A DNA stretch of 64,000 nucleotides from Hyphobacterium sp. CCMP332 (lineage in GTDB: Bacteria; Bacteroidota; Bacteroidia; Cytophagales; CCMP332), in assembly GCA_014323545.1 (NCBI GenBank), contig CP058647.1, forward strand, positions 3,078,001 to 3,142,000, written 5' to 3'. The notes under the pieces were generated by a model, which searched no databases, was not told the origin of the DNA, and saw only the letters and a list, made by a program, of their open reading frames with translations. A program made the position numbers and the translations under genes. Below are positions 26,366 to 35,302 of the stretch, one piece after another. Numbering within the stretch: position 1 is the first letter of the stretch; the number at the start of each line of letters is the position of its first letter.

Positions 26366-29146
26366 TTAATGGTCAAATGTTATAAGCGAGACCTCAGTAT
26401 CATAGGCTTTATATACCCTAAACTGCTCATATGAATCAAAATACATAAGGCCTATTTTATTGCTGGATTGAATTTTTTCAGGATTCAAATTTTCACCTTT
26501 TGAATTTAAAAATGAAACTAGTTTGGTATTTCTATCGATTATGACAAAAACTTCGTTATCGGCCCCAAAATTGTAGTATTGAATAATGCTGTTAGGATCT
26601 CCAGCAATATCAAAAATTGGTTTATTGTCCGGCCTGTAAAAATTAATGACATCATTGTCGAACCTTACAATACAATAGGACTTACCGAGGCCATCACTTA
26701 TCAATTCGAATTTTGTCTCTTTCGTAGGTCTGAAAAATTGAATTTCAGATAAAATATCCCCATTAAAATTTACAGACCTTAATAATCCTTCTTCGTCGAT
26801 TATATGAATTTTGGAGCTTTTGAAATCCTTACCCAAATCGATATAATAGTCTGTATTTACCCTATTGTATAAGTCAAGTGGGAAACTGGAATAACTTTTC
26901 CCATTGCGTTTTCTTAAATCGAGTTTACCATTCTTTGTTAATAAGACGATGATGTCTTTATCTAACATTCGGGTATGCTGCGGTTTGGATGCGAGTTCCG
27001 AATTCAATTTCAAAGGATTCCACGATTCTAGTTTTTTCCCGTTTTTATCAGTAATGAAAACTTGTCCTTTATTATCAGAGCAAATGAAACGGTAATTCTT
27101 GGAATTGTCATAGTCGATAACATTAAAGTATTTTAATTCCTGGTTGGCGTCCTTGGTTATTCTTTTAGGGAAATCTTCAATATAATTTCCGTTTCGATCT
27201 ATGAGATAAATATTTTTATCATCGCTGAAACAATACTGAAGTTTTCCATTTTTGTAGTAATCTAACTGATAAATACTTTCGGGCAAAAGTTGTCCGTCTA
27301 ATTGTTTGGTCCATTTTACAATTCCCGATTTATTTAATAGGTGTAACTGTTTTTGGGTATCCTGAACCAGAATTTCAAGTGAATTGTCAGTAAAATTTCT
27401 TACTACTTTTGGTTTTGTTATTAATGTATGATCGAATCGTCTGTTTAATAAGGTTTTTAGATATTCTTTGCTTTTCTTTTCAGAAACGACCGTTTTCTTA
27501 TGTTGAATTACAGCGCCGGTATAGAATTTTTCATCGAGATACTCATATTGCAATGCAATCATTTCAAATCGTTTAAGTGACTCGGAGTTGTTCTCGATTA
27601 ACTCTTTCCAGTAATCACTGGTAACATTTTTGATTAATGACCATGATCTGGCTGTATTGATGATAATATTCACATTGGTTTTTTGAATTACTTCTTCAAG
27701 AAAGAGATTTTGTTTTACTGATTTGCCCCAGACTTTTTCATCGTTAATATCGTCTATCAATTGCCGGGCTGCGGCAATGTCATTTACAAAAATTATATAA
27801 TCATGGATTTTCAGATAATAGCATTTATCAAAGCCTCCGAAGTATTTTGAAAAGGCTAATTGTGGATAATCTGCCTTCATCATTTCACTAATTTTCACGC
27901 CACCGTAATCCTCCTCAAAAGGGATATTTCCATCTTCGATTTTAGAGAACTTTGTGGAAATGGCGTCCAGATAATCCAAATTGGAATTAGGATCATTGCT
28001 TTGCATGTAAAACAAGTGTATGGGTTTGGCAGGATTAACCGATTCCAGGGTTACATAAGCGAAATGAGTTCCTAGAAATTCAAAAATTTTCTCGATGTAG
28101 ATATTCTCATCCACTGATAAATTGTACCAGCTTTCCAAAATTTCATTTTGACCAGAATTTTTTAGAAAGGTTTTAAAATTTTGCTGAAATGAAATACCAT
28201 TATCAAAGGAAAAGCCATAATAGATGGCCGTGTTCATAGGCAAATAGGGGGCTAAGTCCAAAGCATTTCCTGATTCATTTTTAAAAATATCTAGGAAATT
28301 GTTGATACCCTTTGAAGGGATACTGGATCCATTCAAATAAATTTTTTCACCTTTTACTGACAAATCGTAAAATGAAGATTCTGAGAATAGCTTGATTAAA
28401 TCCAGGTCTTCAGAATATTCATCTTTGGTAAAGCATTTTAAGAATTCAGCAAAACGATTAATATTAATGTAAAGATCGCCGTCATCATTGTTGATTCTTG
28501 CTACTTCAAAGTTCTTTTTGTTGATATCGTAAAAAGACATTTCTTTTTTATCGGAAATATGTCTGATTACATCCTCGATAAGAAAGGGCGTCATACTGCC
28601 TATTAAATGATTCTGATATTGGATGAATGAAAATTGATCGCCGCTCTGCTTGTTCTTAATTGTTGTAATTGGAATTTTTTGATAGGCTCTTTCACTAATA
28701 TTATGCTTGTCGGAAGCCTCAAATTTTTCTATCACAAGTCTGTAAAACTGTTTCTCATCTTTAGAGCGAAGGGGTAAATAAAATATAAAATCAAAATCAT
28801 TATTCGATGTTATATGCATTGAACACCGAAAGTATTTGTCTTTAAGAATAAAAGAGAGGTCATTCTTATTTTTAGTTGCAGAATCAATTATTGTTAACCT
28901 TTTTTGAATACTTTCATAAAATGTGGTCTGTTCAAGATTATTCCAAACAGAGCCTCCTTTTAACCTTTCAATACTTTTATAAGTGTTCAGGCTTTCCCAT
29001 ACCATAACGGCATTTCCGGGAATAAAAGAATAGGTGTTTTCAGTTTTTCTTGAACCCAGATAATAACTCAGAAAAGCCACAAAAAAAACGACTATCAATA
29101 AAACGATATAGACAAGAATATTTTTGTTTTTGCTTTTTGTAGGCAT
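26366..29146 (-). CDS. Large membrane-anchored extracytoplasmic protein of unknown function
   Basis: I recognise no named family. One N-terminal TM anchor (about residues 10-29, ILVYIVLLIVVFFVAFLSYY) holds a protein of about 900 residues outside the cytoplasm. Residues 30-560 alternate helix and strand with phrases such as LPMNTAIYYGFSF that recall DUF3352-like proteins. Residues about 580-920 contain repeated blades with short KNGxx turns (NKSGIVKWTKQLDG, DRNGNYIEDFPKR, DKNGKKLESW, TKNGKLDLRKRNGK), so a beta-propeller is likely. It is first in an apparent unit with MscS, PLP enzyme and recQ. The function is not known. Confidence 0.72.
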   Translation of the reverse strand: MPTKSKNKNILVYIVLLIVVFFVAFLSYYLGSRKTENTYSFIPGNAVMVWESLNTYKSIERLKGGSVWNNLEQTTFYESIQKRLTIIDSATKNKNDLSFILKDKYFRCSMHITSNNDFDFIFYLPLRSKDEKQFYRLVIEKFEASDKHNISERAYQKIPITTIKNKQSGDQFSFIQYQNHLIGSMTPFLIEDVIRHISDKKEMSFYDINKKNFEVARINNDDGDLYININRFAEFLKCFTKDEYSEDLDLIKLFSESSFYDLSVKGEKIYLNGSSIPSKGINNFLDIFKNESGNALDLAPYLPMNTAIYYGFSFDNGISFQQNFKTFLKNSGQNEILESWYNLSVDENIYIEKIFEFLGTHFAYVTLESVNPAKPIHLFYMQSNDPNSNLDYLDAISTKFSKIEDGNIPFEEDYGGVKISEMMKADYPQLAFSKYFGGFDKCYYLKIHDYIIFVNDIAAARQLIDDINDEKVWGKSVKQNLFLEEVIQKTNVNIIINTARSWSLIKNVTSDYWKELIENNSESLKRFEMIALQYEYLDEKFYTGAVIQHKKTVVSEKKSKEYLKTLLNRRFDHTLITKPKVVRNFTDNSLEILVQDTQKQLHLLNKSGIVKWTKQLDGQLLPESIYQLDYYKNGKLQYCFSDDKNIYLIDRNGNYIEDFPKRITKDANQELKYFNVIDYDNSKNYRFICSDNKGQVFITDKNGKKLESWNPLKLNSELASKPQHTRMLDKDIIVLLTKNGKLDLRKRNGKSYSSFPLDLYNRVNTDYYIDLGKDFKSSKIHIIDEEGLLRSVNFNGDILSEIQFFRPTKETKFELISDGLGKSYCIVRFDNDVINFYRPDNKPIFDIAGDPNSIIQYYNFGADNEVFVIIDRNTKLVSFLNSKGENLNPEKIQSSNKIGLMYFDSYEQFRVYKAYDTEVSLITFDH

Positions 29147-29196
29147 GGAGGGCTAACTCAGTTTTGAGCTGCAAAAATAGGTAGAAAATAACGGCA

Positions 29197-29223
29197 TAAA
29201 AAAAGCAGACCGATAAGTCTGCT
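29197..29223 (-). terminator. Rho-independent terminator of the M56 peptidase gene
   Basis: AGCAGAC (29204-29210) pairs with GTCTGCT (29217-29223) across a six-base loop. On the minus strand the stem is followed by a run of seven T residues, so it ends the transcript of the upstream M56/BlaI unit about 30 bases after the stop codon. Confidence 0.85.
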
Positions 29224-29251
29224 TATTAAATTCTAAAAAAATCCAATGGAT

Positions 29252-31525
29252 TTAATCTTCGATTTTATTATACCTGATATTGGCAGATTCATCGATATCA
29301 AACATGTCCAAATATTTACGCGTAATCTCTTCATTTTGCACCTCTCCGTTAACTGTCATTTTTCCTTTTTCAAATGCAATTTTAATTTTTTTAATCCCTT
29401 CCTCAATAATTCCATCTTGCTCCAGTTCATTTATCATTTCTGACATTTTCGAACCTTTTTCATTAGCAGTTTTTTCAACTGCGATTGCTTCAGCTCTGAT
29501 TTTCTTTTCTTTAACTTTAACTTTCAATTCTTTCTCTTGAATATTCTCAATTTCCTCTTGAATCTCTTCGATGGCTTCCTGAATCTCTTCTTCAACTTCC
29601 TGCATTTCTACTGCATTTAACTCTTTTTGGAGCGCCTTACTTTTTTCTTCAAGTTTCTTACTTGTCTGCTCTAAAGCCCGGGCTGCTTCTTCGAGATTTT
29701 TTTCAATAGTTTCGGTTCTGTGTTGTCTTAAATGTCTATGGGTAAATTTATTCTCATCATTTTCATCAGATTCTTCATCCTTTTCTTCGAATTCAAATTC
29801 GAAGTCTAAATCCAAATCAGAAAAAAGCTCTTCCAGATCTTCCTGAATTTCCATAAAATTTTCATCTATATCAGGTATTTCAATTATCCGGGTTTGATCA
29901 TCATCACCGTTAATCTTGATTACAATAACATTTTCATCATCAGGGCTGCTATTAATAGAAACAATTGCTTCATTACGGCCAGGTTCGGAATTAATAACTT
30001 TAACTGTGGCATTATCCTCAGCATCGCTATAGGTATAGGCAAATGAATTGGAGTTACGGTTTTTTCCGTGCGAATAGAATACCTCTTTATTCAATAAGTC
30101 TACGTAGTCATCAAAATTTTCTTCTTTAATTTTTTTACCGTCGATTTTCAATTTTTTTATATCTCTGGGATCAACAAAAACAATCTCAATTTTCTTGACA
30201 TCACTGCTGGTTTTTTTAATTGTGATTTCATCATCTCCACCGGGCAGGGTCATAGTAAATGTATTTCTATTTTTATGATCCAGAAGTGAATGCGAACTGT
30301 TTATTTTTGGTTGGACCTTTACTTGTTGTTGGCTTATTTCTTTATTCTTTTTCTGAATTATCGTTTGAATTGGTGCTTCCACCATGGCCATCTGTGTAGT
30401 TTCAGGAACCGGAGGGTACGCCTCCTGAAATGGTAAATCTGAAACCATATTTAGAAAACCGGATTCATCGGGTCCTGCCTCTGACCGATTTGATAATTGA
30501 AATAACGAAAGCCCCAGAATAAAAATGATCAAAGTAATTACCGGAATGAGACTTTTTGTTAATTCGGAATTGTTTTTTTCAACATTCAAAATTCTTTCAA
30601 TTCGTTTACGCAAAACGTATTTTGGGTTATTACTTCCAAGTGCAAGTTCAGGAGTATGGTTGGAGTGCCTTTGAATTTCTACTAAAGCCTTGGCCAAGTG
30701 AATGGGGTTTCTTTGCAAATGCACTGAAAAGTCATCGCATAAATTTTCTCTTTCTGTTCTTATATGCGTTGATAGAATCCAGGTAACGGGGTGAAAGAAA
30801 ACCAAAGCTTCTATAATGTTCTGAATTACATTTATCAGGTAATCGGCTCTTTTTACATGTGCTATCTCATGAATTAATATGGCTTCTACTTGATCATAAG
30901 GAATTTGACTTAGCATACCTATTGGAACCAAGATCACAGGTTTAATAAATCCCAAGGTTAAAGGGGAGTCTATCATATCCGACTCAAATAGACGGATCTT
31001 GCTTTTCATTCGCAGTTTGGACAGTATTTCTTTGAATTTTAATTCCCATTCATTTTCAATCTCATAAATTCCGGTTGTTTTCAGATTTTGTATATACATT
31101 AAATTGGTAATAAAACGCATCATCATTATGAGAGCGCCTATTATCCATAAAACAGATATAAAAGGAGTGCTTATTTCTATTAGTTCAGCAATGTATGATT
31201 CATTTAGTGATGTAATTTGAAAGGGTGAGTCATTTTGTAAATTTTCACTGGCCATAATATTGGCCGCAGGTTCTGAATTTATCGACCCCTTATTTTCAAA
31301 ATTGTAAAAACTTAGCTCGTAGAATACAGCAAAGGAGAAGGAAAAGAAGAGTAAAAATTGCAAGCCTAAAGCCCAGTAATATTTAAATGCTGTCGTTCTG
31401 CCAAATAGGTTTTTACCTAATAAAAATAATACCCATATGAGCATTCCTGACCATAATGTGTGAATAACGGCCCAACCCAAAACAGAGGCGGGTATCAGAT
31501 TATTTAAAAATTCTATCGCATTCAT
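29252..31525 (-). CDS. M56-family (BlaR1/MecR1-type) membrane metallopeptidase with acidic coiled-coil tail
   Basis: This inner-membrane zinc protease is expected to cleave the partner BlaI-type repressor after sensing a signal. Four TM helices flank the catalytic HEIAH motif (ILIHEIAHVKRADYL, about residue 215) and the downstream E in ERENLCDD. The penicillin-binding sensor domain of classical BlaR1 is absent. After a TM helix at about 325-345 the periplasmic part is instead highly charged: an acidic stretch (FEFEFEEKDEESDENDENKF) and a long Glu/Lys coiled coil (about 590-720). The cue is therefore unlikely to be beta-lactam binding by a PBP-like domain. It overlaps the repressor gene by four bases. 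Confidence 0.9.
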   Translation of the reverse strand: MNAIEFLNNLIPASVLGWAVIHTLWSGMLIWVLFLLGKNLFGRTTAFKYYWALGLQFLLFFSFSFAVFYELSFYNFENKGSINSEPAANIMASENLQNDSPFQITSLNESYIAELIEISTPFISVLWIIGALIMMMRFITNLMYIQNLKTTGIYEIENEWELKFKEILSKLRMKSKIRLFESDMIDSPLTLGFIKPVILVPIGMLSQIPYDQVEAILIHEIAHVKRADYLINVIQNIIEALVFFHPVTWILSTHIRTERENLCDDFSVHLQRNPIHLAKALVEIQRHSNHTPELALGSNNPKYVLRKRIERILNVEKNNSELTKSLIPVITLIIFILGLSLFQLSNRSEAGPDESGFLNMVSDLPFQEAYPPVPETTQMAMVEAPIQTIIQKKNKEISQQQVKVQPKINSSHSLLDHKNRNTFTMTLPGGDDEITIKKTSSDVKKIEIVFVDPRDIKKLKIDGKKIKEENFDDYVDLLNKEVFYSHGKNRNSNSFAYTYSDAEDNATVKVINSEPGRNEAIVSINSSPDDENVIVIKINGDDDQTRIIEIPDIDENFMEIQEDLEELFSDLDLDFEFEFEEKDEESDENDENKFTHRHLRQHRTETIEKNLEEAARALEQTSKKLEEKSKALQKELNAVEMQEVEEEIQEAIEEIQEEIENIQEKELKVKVKEKKIRAEAIAVEKTANEKGSKMSEMINELEQDGIIEEGIKKIKIAFEKGKMTVNGEVQNEEITRKYLDMFDIDESANIRYNKIED

Positions 31526-31911
31526 TTTTGACCTCCTTCAATTTTTTCTATAAGTTGTTTAATTGCCTCCAATTCTTCTTTAGATGCTCTGTAATTTCCA
31601 AGGGCCTCCATTACTAATGAATAGGCTGAACCATTGAATGTGCGGTTTAGAAATTTATCAAGCATGTTTTTCTGAATATCCTGCTCATTGACATTTGTAA
31701 AATAAATGTGCTTTTTTCCTTCATTTTTTCTTGTCAAAAGCGATTTTTCATACATCAACTGCATGATTTTCAGGGTAGTTGTATATCCAACTTTCCGGTC
31801 TTTATTTAAAATATCATTTACATCTCTTACAGAAAGTGGTTCTTCTTTCCATAAAACCTGAAGAATTTCAAGCTCCGACTTGGTTGGCTTATTTTCTTTT
31901 TGCTCAGTCAT
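31522..31911 (-). CDS. BlaI/MecI/CopY-family winged-helix repressor
   Basis: A 129-residue DNA-binding repressor. The N-terminal winged helix is typical (TKSELEILQVLWKEEPLSVRDVNDIL, in pieces ELEILQVLWKEEPLSVRDV, then VGYTTTLKIMQLMYEKSLL), and the C-terminal helices (about 80-129) would form the dimer. It is cytosolic and should bind the two dyads just upstream of its own start, giving autoregulation of the pair. The ATGA overlap with the M56 gene shows that they form one transcription unit, which is the normal arrangement for this switch. Confidence 0.94.
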   Translation of the reverse strand: MTEQKENKPTKSELEILQVLWKEEPLSVRDVNDILNKDRKVGYTTTLKIMQLMYEKSLLTRKNEGKKHIYFTNVNEQDIQKNMLDKFLNRTFNGSAYSLVMEALGNYRASKEELEAIKQLIEKIEGGQK

Positions 31912-31912
31912 C

Positions 31913-31928
31913 TACGAATTGTTTCGTA
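31913..31928. promoter_or_regulatory. BlaI-type operator dyad 1
   Basis: TACGAA-ttgt-TTCGTA is a perfect 6-4-6 inverted repeat that begins two bases from the repressor's start codon. The same half-sites recur 24 bases further upstream, as expected for a dimeric BlaI-family repressor controlling its own gene. Confidence 0.75.
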
Positions 31929-31936
31929 CAAATATA

Positions 31937-31952
31937 TACGAATGTTTTCGTA
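31937..31952. promoter_or_regulatory. BlaI-type operator dyad 2
   Basis: TACGAA-tgtt-TTCGTA repeats the half-sites of dyad 1 with a different four-base centre. Centre-to-centre spacing of 24 bases is between two and two and a half helix turns. Confidence 0.75.
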
Positions 31953-32023
31953 GATTAAAAATAAATTGATGAGAGGTTGTAAATTTTTACTTGTGGCGAA
32001 AATCTTATTTGGGAATAGAACCT

Positions 32024-32254
32024 TTAAGGATTGTTTCTTTTCGACTCAATATCATCGTAAAAATGATCCTGAAATGTTCTTGTACTTTCCTTTCCAAATT
32101 TTAAAATAATATATACCATACGGAATAAAAGCACATTTGCTATTATAAAGGCAAAGAAAACCAAGGAGTAGGGCAGGTCCATTGGAGGTAAAAGCGCATA
32201 TAGTAGAGTAAATACGCTTGAAATAAGTATAGCATTGGTCAGTTTAGTATTCAT
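32024..32254 (-). CDS. Small two-TM membrane protein, unknown
   Basis: A 76-residue protein with two hydrophobic helices (about residues 7-27, ILISSVFTLLYALLPP, and 30-50, YSLVFFAFIIANVLLFRMVY) and a polar C-terminus. No family is recognised. It diverges from the holin-like gene with 58 bases between the start codons, so the two may share a control region. It is long enough and codon use looks like its neighbours, so it is probably real. Confidence 0.6.
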   Translation of the reverse strand: MNTKLTNAILISSVFTLLYALLPPMDLPYSLVFFAFIIANVLLFRMVYIILKFGKESTRTFQDHFYDDIESKRNNP

Positions 32255-32312
32255 TTTAAATATTTATAAAAAAACACAAGCTTTGTATTCTTAGTTTGAA
32301 AAAAAAATAAAT

Positions 32313-32654
32313 ATGCTAATAAGATTACTTGTCAATGCACTTAGCGTTTATCTGACTGCTTATTTACTTAGTGGTGTAGTCATTGAAGATTTTCTCTATG
32401 CAATAGGAGTCGCGATTCTCCTGGCCATTGTCAATACTGTGATTCGTCCGATATTAATTATTTTGACAATTCCGATTACAATACTAAGCCTTGGACTATT
32501 TCTACTTGTCATAAATGTTTTCATGATAATGCTTGTGGATTGGATGGTGGATGGATTTTATGTTCAAAATTTCTGGTGGGCTCTTTTATTTGGGATTGTG
32601 ATGTTTTTTATAAATGTCGTCCTGAACTCAATACTGGGTCTGGAAAAAGAATAG
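32313..32654 (+). CDS. Phage-holin-family (superfamily IV) membrane protein
   Basis: A 113-residue protein with four hydrophobic segments and the pattern of the mycobacteriophage-type holin IV family (PF04020): VNTVIRPILIILTIPITILSLGLF around residues 42-65 (NTVIRPILIILTIPIT and ILSLGLF) and the WWALLFGIVM helix. The family name is historical; these proteins are chromosomal and no prophage gene surrounds it. The role is unknown, possibly in membrane or envelope homeostasis. It starts a rightward group that continues with the DUF2911 gene 43 bases downstream. Confidence 0.85.
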   Translation: MLIRLLVNALSVYLTAYLLSGVVIEDFLYAIGVAILLAIVNTVIRPILIILTIPITILSLGLFLLVINVFMIMLVDWMVDGFYVQNFWWALLFGIVMFFINVVLNSILGLEKE

Positions 32655-32697
32655 ATTTAATTTTTATCTTAACATAGAAATCAAAATAAACTTAATA

Positions 32698-33216
32698 ATG
32701 AAAAAAATTAATCTAAGCGTATTTTTATTGTTCTTCTTATTTATTGGAGGAACGGCATTTGCACAAAAAGACAAAGCCACAAGGCCTAGTCCACCGGCTA
32801 CGGCCATGAATACCGTCAATGGAAAAAATATTAAAATTGACTACAGTCAACCGGCGGTTAAAGACAGAGTAATTTGGGGTGAACTTGTTCCATATGAAGA
32901 AGTATGGAGAACAGGCGCTAATGAGGCTACAACAATTGAGTTTTCACAGGATGTATCAATTAATGGAGAATCTGTAAAAGCAGGAAAATATTCTCTTTTT
33001 ACAGTTCCCAATGAAGACAGTTGGATGGTTATTCTTAATAGCGAAGCAAACCAGTGGGGTGCTTATAAATACAACGAAGAAAAAGATGTCCTAAGATTCA
33101 AAGTGAAACCACAAAAAATCGATAAGAAGTCGGAAAGATTGACATTCGATGTTAAGGAAAGCGGCAAAGTAAGCATGATGTGGGATGAACTTATGATTTC
33201 ATTTGATGTAAACTAA
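32698..33216 (+). CDS. DUF2911-domain exported protein
   Basis: The signal peptide is MKKINLSVFLLFFLFIGGTAFA (22 residues). The mature part is a full DUF2911 domain: RPSPPATAMNTVNGKNIKID, YSQPAVKDRVIWGELVPYEEVWRTGANEAT (seen in pieces YSQPAVKDR, GELVPYEEVWRTGANEAT), GKYSLFTVPNEDSW and QWGAYKYNEEKDVLRF. The domain is very common in Bacteroidota, is presumed periplasmic, and has no known activity. The sequence is 172 residues long, so it is a single domain without the TPR extension seen in some members. Confidence 0.93.
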   Translation: MKKINLSVFLLFFLFIGGTAFAQKDKATRPSPPATAMNTVNGKNIKIDYSQPAVKDRVIWGELVPYEEVWRTGANEATTIEFSQDVSINGESVKAGKYSLFTVPNEDSWMVILNSEANQWGAYKYNEEKDVLRFKVKPQKIDKKSERLTFDVKESGKVSMMWDELMISFDVN

Positions 33217-33222
33217 ACATTT

Positions 33223-33432
33223 ATGAGTCTTAAAGTAAAATGGCTGATTTATTCGATTGGCGGTTTGATACTTTGTGGATTTGGAATTAGCCTGGTAGGA
33301 GAGGCCATAATAGCCAAGATTCAAAACGGATCATGGTTTTATTTGGGAACTGCCGGGCTTGTTGTTTTTAATTCCGGCCTGAGCTTTTTTGGACAAGCAG
33401 TAATTTTTCGATCAAAAATGCAAAATATTTAG
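33223..33432 (+). CDS. Small two-TM membrane protein, unknown
   Basis: A 69-residue protein with two hydrophobic segments (WLIYSIGGLILCGFGISLVG and WFYLGTAGLVVFNSGLSFFG). It begins six bases after the DUF2911 gene on the same strand and the GEAI-loop is polar, so a hairpin membrane protein is likely. No family recognised. Confidence 0.65.
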   Translation: MSLKVKWLIYSIGGLILCGFGISLVGEAIIAKIQNGSWFYLGTAGLVVFNSGLSFFGQAVIFRSKMQNI

Positions 33433-33463
33433 CAAATACTAATAATATTAGTAAATTGCTAAA

Positions 33464-34519
33464 ATGATTAGAAAAAATATAAAAGGAAGAGGTTCAGACA
33501 TTCAGTTAGACAATCCATTCTCAACATTTAGCTACAGCAGAGATCATGTTGAGGGTATTGATGATTGGGAAGACCTGAATGAAGCAACTTCTTTTTTTAA
33601 GGAAGCACCAAAAAAAATCTTATCAAAAAACAATAGTCCGGATATTCCCTTTGAATGGTCAATTAATCCCTATCAGGGCTGTGAGCATGGTTGCGTGTAT
33701 TGTTATGCAAGGAATTCTCATAACTATTGGGGTTTTAATGCAGGTCTTGATTTTGAGTCTAAGATTCTAATAAAGGAGGAAGCTCCTGCTCTACTTAAGA
33801 GTGAATTTGAATCGCTTAAATGGAATCCGGCCATTGTGATGCTTTCAGGCAATACAGATTGTTATCAGCCTGTGGAAAGGAAATTGAAAATTACAAGATC
33901 GCTCTTAAGGGTATTTCTTCAATATCGCAACCCCGTTGGAATTATTACAAAAAATGCCTTGGTATCAAGAGATGCTGATATTCTTGAAGAGTTGGCATCC
34001 ATGAATCTGTGCAAAGTGATTTTTTCTATAACATCCCTGGAGGAGAGTCTTAGGCAAAAACTTGAGCCAAGAACCTCCACGATAAAGAAAAAGTGGGAGG
34101 CAATCGACCATTTAATTGCAAAAAAAATCCCAGTTGGAATATTGATTGGTCCGATTATTCCGGGGCTGAATGATCATGAAATGCCCGAAATAATCCGGGA
34201 AGCAGGAAAGAGAGGTGTTGGAAGTGTTTCCTATACTATGATTCGTCTGAACGGTCAACTAAATACACTTTTTGAGTCCTGGTTGCTTCGGAATTTTCCG
34301 GAGCGCAGCGATAAGATTTTATCGCAAATTAGAACAGCCCACAATGGGAATTTAAACGATTCCAAATTCGGAAGACGTATGAGAGGGGAGGGTGAATGGG
34401 CGGAGACCATTAAAAAGCTTTATAAAATTTCTCTCAATAAATATCTGCCTGTCGTAAAAAGTTTTGAACCGGATTTAAGCAAATTTAGGAGAAATCCGAA
34501 TCCCGGATTGTTTGATTAA
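33464..34519 (+). CDS. PA0069-family radical SAM protein
   Basis: A cytosolic radical SAM enzyme of the PA0069/Rv2578c type, whose substrate is unknown. The 4Fe-4S-binding C-x3-C-x2-C is in GCEHGCVYCYARNSHNYWG (about residues 73-91). Other family marks are the N-terminal GRGSDIQLDNPFS, NTDCYQPVERKLKITR, the ITKNALVSRD segment and EPRTSTIKKKWEAI. The length of 351 is normal. It stands alone on the strand, 14 bases before the MBL-fold gene, so the two could be co-transcribed. Confidence 0.93.
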   Translation: MIRKNIKGRGSDIQLDNPFSTFSYSRDHVEGIDDWEDLNEATSFFKEAPKKILSKNNSPDIPFEWSINPYQGCEHGCVYCYARNSHNYWGFNAGLDFESKILIKEEAPALLKSEFESLKWNPAIVMLSGNTDCYQPVERKLKITRSLLRVFLQYRNPVGIITKNALVSRDADILEELASMNLCKVIFSITSLEESLRQKLEPRTSTIKKKWEAIDHLIAKKIPVGILIGPIIPGLNDHEMPEIIREAGKRGVGSVSYTMIRLNGQLNTLFESWLLRNFPERSDKILSQIRTAHNGNLNDSKFGRRMRGEGEWAETIKKLYKISLNKYLPVVKSFEPDLSKFRRNPNPGLFD

Positions 34520-34533
34520 TTATAAATTGCAAT

Positions 34534-35265
34534 ATGGCTGAATTGCAAGTAATGGGTTCCGGTGATGCATTTGGTAGTGGTGGAAAAATGCAGACCTGTT
34601 TTTGGATTAATTGGAACAAAAAAAACCTCTTGGTGGACTGTGGTGCGACAAGCTCTGTAGCCATTAAGTCAATTGGTAAAAAAATTGAGGATATCGATGT
34701 CATATTTATAAGCCATTTGCACGGCGACCATATAGGTGGAATACCCTTTATACTTATGGAATTGGCATATGTTGCAAAAGATAAAAATCACAGGATTGAG
34801 ATATTCGGTCCTGGCGGAACCAAAAAACGGCTACAGACTTTGCAAAATTTACTTTATCCTGATTCACTGCGTTATACCGAAGCAATTACCGAGTTTAGAG
34901 AATACAGTGGAGCAGATACATGGCATGATTTTTCAATTGAGACTTATGATGTCCAACACTCGGAGTTGTCCTATCCAAAAGGGTTAAGAATTAGTCATAA
35001 GGGTAAAATATTTGCTTTTTCTGGAGATGGAGAATGGAGCAATAATCTATTGAAATTATCCGATTCTGCCGAACTCTTTATCTGCGAATGTTATAATTAT
35101 CAAAAAACGACACCAGGTCATTTGAATTATTTAAAATTGACGGAAATGTATCATTTATTATCCTGTAAAAACATCTTTCTCAATCATCCGGGACCCGAAC
35201 TTTTAGACAATATTGAAAAAGTTGAAATACCATTTCTTCAGGATTCCCAAATAATTAAATTTTAA
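34534..35265 (+). CDS. MBL-fold metallohydrolase
   Basis: A 243-residue metallo-beta-lactamase-fold hydrolase resembling RNase Z-like and phosphodiesterase-like members. The zinc-binding motif SHLHGDHIGGIP is at residues 60-71, a preceding LLVDCGATSS strand and the FSGDGEWS aspartate segment follow the family plan, and a late histidine occurs in LNHPGPE. Substrate unknown; no tRNA-processing extension is visible, so I do not call it RNase Z. It is transcribed with the radical SAM gene. Confidence 0.87.
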   Translation: MAELQVMGSGDAFGSGGKMQTCFWINWNKKNLLVDCGATSSVAIKSIGKKIEDIDVIFISHLHGDHIGGIPFILMELAYVAKDKNHRIEIFGPGGTKKRLQTLQNLLYPDSLRYTEAITEFREYSGADTWHDFSIETYDVQHSELSYPKGLRISHKGKIFAFSGDGEWSNNLLKLSDSAELFICECYNYQKTTPGHLNYLKLTEMYHLLSCKNIFLNHPGPELLDNIEKVEIPFLQDSQIIKF

Positions 35266-35276
35266 GGGCTATCATA

Positions 35277-35284
35277 TATCTTTG
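35277..35284 (+). promoter_or_regulatory. -7 promoter element of the FAD oxidoreductase gene
   Basis: TATCTTTG matches TANNTTTG, with the ATG 19 bases downstream. No clear TTTG box is seen at the expected distance upstream. Confidence 0.35.
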
Positions 35285-35302
35285 TCAAAATGATTTTTTA
35301 GA

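Noticed and set aside
32313-32654. Holin-family protein as a sign of prophage
   Set aside because: The family is chromosomal in Bacteroidota and no phage structural, integrase or lysis gene is near.
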